From an uncultured Eubacteriales bacterium (GTDB taxonomy: Bacteria; Bacillota; Clostridia; Lachnospirales; Lachnospiraceae): a DNA stretch of 7,282 bases. This document shows, piece by piece, positions 5,923-7,282 of this stretch (position 1 is its first letter; every line of letters starts with the position of its first letter). Where the stretch lies: NCBI GenBank assembly GCA_900313855.1, contig OMSZ01000144.1:1-7282 (forward strand), given 5' to 3'. The notes below the pieces were generated by a model. It made no database searches. It was not told the origin of the DNA and worked only from the letters and a program-made list of their open reading frames with translations. The position numbers and the translations under genes are program-made.

Positions 5923-6255
5923 ATGGCCAATAATAATGTCAAATTTTCAGAGTTACCCGATAACCAGAAGAAAACAGTTACAATATTCATGATAGCATTA
6001 ATCGCCTGCTGTATATTCCCTGTTTTATTTCTAATATTGCCCGTTATCGCGGTTATCTACGCTGCCTCTAAGAAAAAAAATGACACCTACTCAGAAAATC
6101 ACAAGACCGACTTCCACGGCTCAGGCGAGGGTGTCCGCGAGGAGATCATTGCCCATGAGAAAACTATAGACTATAACAAATCAACCTACGATATATATGA
6201 AGAGCTGCTTAATAAGAAGACCGATTACAGCGGCATCGACAAAAATCTGTTATAA
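5923..6255 (+). CDS. Small membrane protein of unknown function
   Basis: I do not recognise this 110-residue protein. The N-terminus is short and polar (MANNNVKFSELPDNQKK). It is followed by a strongly hydrophobic stretch at about residues 18-48 (FMIALIACCIFPVLFLILPVIAVIYAA). That is long enough for one long helix or, more likely given the prolines near 33 and 40, a tight helical hairpin. A basic SKKK stop follows, then about 58 polar, charged and tyrosine-containing residues. If it is a hairpin, both termini would be cytoplasmic, which fits the positive charge on each side. No cysteine pair, catalytic motif or lipobox is evident. The gene has its own promoter, a near-ideal ribosome site and a strong terminator, so it is very likely real and transcribed alone. 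It is divergent from hprK and convergent with the GH26 gene; neither neighbour reveals its role. Confidence 0.8.
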   Translation: MANNNVKFSELPDNQKKTVTIFMIALIACCIFPVLFLILPVIAVIYAASKKKNDTYSENHKTDFHGSGEGVREEIIAHEKTIDYNKSTYDIYEELLNKKTDYSGIDKNLL

Positions 6256-6280
6256 CATTTACGGACATCAGTATAATAAT

Positions 6281-6314
6281 AAAACCTCCACTTTTTCAGG
6301 TAGTGGAGGTTTTT
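6281..6314. terminator. Bidirectional rho-independent terminator between convergent genes
   Basis: AAAACCTCCACT (6281-6292) and AGTGGAGGTTTT (6302-6313) form a perfect 12-bp stem around a 9-base loop. On the plus strand the stem ends in five T, terminating the small membrane-protein gene that stops at 6255. On the minus strand it ends in TTTTATTATTA, terminating the GH26 gene whose stop is at 6319. It starts 25 bases after one gene and 5 bases from the other, the usual shared arrangement for convergent genes. Confidence 0.9.
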
Positions 6315-6318
6315 ATAT

Positions 6319-7254
6319 TCACAGTTTAATCGCATAATCGCTGTCATACATCTCTTTTAGTTTTTCCTTGCTGTTGTATTGTTCTCCTATGCAGAATTCC
6401 TTAGACCAGCACATATAATAAGCCCACGGAACTTTGGACTGCTCAAGTGTTTTGATATCGGGAAGGTATCCTATCTCGGCAAGCGCCGCAACCTTATTCT
6501 TCGTGGTTTCCGCAAGAAGCTTCTCATAATCTTCCTTGTAATCTGTATCCTTGTATTTTTCAAGATAGATATCCACCGATATCACATCCACATACTCATC
6601 TTCTGGATACCCCTCTTTTACTCTGCAATTCCATACCCACAAGAGATTATCAAGATGCTTAACATTAACATAGTAATCAAACATCAGCTTATAAAGCTCC
6701 CTTGCAACCTCAGGGCCCTTCGCGCCCCACCAGAACCAGGTGCCGTCCGACTCATGAAACGGTCTCCATAAAATTGGAATATCTGCCTCCTTGAAACGCT
6801 GAAGCTCATCAGCAATATCATCCATGTCCCGGTAAAAGGCTTCCCTTTCATAGCTGCCTTCAACAAGGATCATAGATGCATCAAAATCCGTATGTTCCGC
6901 GTAAAAGCTCTTATCCTCGCCGCCTATCGGAGAATACCAGTGGAAAGAAAATGTTACAATACCGTCGGTAGATGTCGCCCAATCGTATGCTGTGTCAAGT
7001 GTTCCCTGATTCTCATACACCTCCTTAAGACAGGCCTCAGACGCATTGTCATAATTAATATTCGGCGAATAGCCAAGCAGTTCAAAGCCCCTAAGCTTCG
7101 GCTCACGCCCCGTAACTTCCTTTATATATTGTATCTCCTCACATGGCTTTGTCTGGGTATGCTGTCCCGTAATTATTCCTTTCCCCTGCACACTATAAAG
7201 ATAATCAAGCAACCTCCTTGCTTTCTCTGTCGCATTCTTATTAACCGGTTCCAT
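6319..7254 (-). CDS. Glycoside hydrolase family 26 protein, probable beta-mannanase, no signal peptide
   Basis: GH26 enzymes are (beta/alpha)8-barrel retaining hydrolases, mostly endo-beta-1,4-mannanases. This 311-residue protein is essentially a bare catalytic domain. The N-terminal part has GKGIITGQHTQ (24-34), typical of the family, and SFHWYSP (103-109). The acid/base region is ILWRPFHESDGTWFWWG (161-177) with Glu168, and the nucleophile is probably Glu260 in ALAEIGYLP (257-265). A Trp in WAYYMCW (277-283) follows, as expected at the base of the active site. There is no signal peptide, lipobox, carbohydrate-binding module or anchor, so it should act in the cytoplasm on imported manno-oligosaccharides. 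The start has GGGGAGGGG 6 bases upstream. The frame stays open to the window edge but shows no other start codon there. Mannan specificity is inferred; other GH26 activities on xylan or mixed-linkage glucan exist. Confidence 0.92.
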   Translation of the reverse strand: MEPVNKNATEKARRLLDYLYSVQGKGIITGQHTQTKPCEEIQYIKEVTGREPKLRGFELLGYSPNINYDNASEACLKEVYENQGTLDTAYDWATSTDGIVTFSFHWYSPIGGEDKSFYAEHTDFDASMILVEGSYEREAFYRDMDDIADELQRFKEADIPILWRPFHESDGTWFWWGAKGPEVARELYKLMFDYYVNVKHLDNLLWVWNCRVKEGYPEDEYVDVISVDIYLEKYKDTDYKEDYEKLLAETTKNKVAALAEIGYLPDIKTLEQSKVPWAYYMCWSKEFCIGEQYNSKEKLKEMYDSDYAIKL

Positions 7255-7260
7255 AATCGT

Positions 7261-7269
7261 CCCCTCCCC
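7261..7269 (-). promoter_or_regulatory. Ribosome binding site of the GH26 gene
   Basis: GGGGAGGGG on the minus strand lies 6 bases before the ATG at 7254. It supports the short, leaderless N-terminus of the GH26 protein and argues against a missed signal peptide beyond the window edge. Confidence 0.75.
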
Positions 7270-7282
7270 ATATTCTTTATAA

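Noticed and set aside
6379..6771. Plus-strand open frame of 130 codons opposite the GH26 gene
   Set aside because: Fully antisense to a well-supported GH26 domain, with no ribosome site and an unnatural composition.

Overview
This is an accessory-poor, chromosomal-looking window from a low-to-moderate GC Gram-positive anaerobe, most likely a clostridial Firmicute of the Lachnospiraceae type. The case rests on the gene set (HprK, a ROK glucokinase, MurB, RapZ, WhiA and an HPr-family protein in one run), on strong GGAGG-type ribosome binding sites, and on protein sequences that resemble that family. The assignment is by pattern recognition, not by database search.

Layout. Bases 1-308 hold the 5' part of a minus-strand gene for a Sel1/TPR-like repeat protein with its own good promoter (380-408). 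Bases 436-5618 are a minus-strand cluster that reads, in transcription order (right to left), hprK (HPr kinase/phosphorylase), a ROK-family glucokinase, a rho-independent terminator (3685-3713), murB, rapZ, whiA and an HPr-like gene. hprK and the kinase gene are 10 bases apart and probably form one transcript. murB-rapZ-whiA-hpr probably form a second, starting at a TATAAT box near 3568; within it rapZ and whiA are 3 bases apart, and whiA and hpr overlap by 8 bases. Bases 5619-5922 are a divergent intergenic region with one plausible sigma-A promoter facing each way. To its right is a small plus-strand gene for a membrane protein of unknown function (5923-6255). It converges on a minus-strand GH26 glycoside hydrolase (6319-7254) across a hairpin that can terminate transcription from both sides (6281-6314).

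How the genes fit together. HprK phosphorylates HPr-family proteins on Ser46 in response to glycolytic state, and glucokinase feeds glycolysis. MurB makes UDP-MurNAc, and RapZ and WhiA homologues link amino-sugar metabolism and cell division or development to nutrient state. The cluster therefore pairs a metabolic sensor with its likely target and with envelope and growth control.

The most notable observation is that the HPr-like protein has Glu instead of the catalytic His15 but keeps Ser46 and its surroundings. It should thus be a Crh-type regulator that cannot act as an ordinary PTS phosphocarrier. No mobile element, CRISPR array, tRNA or rRNA was seen, and nothing here looks like a wholly new system. 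The less ordinary points are the His15-less HPr, the unknown small membrane protein, and a GH26 enzyme with no export signal.
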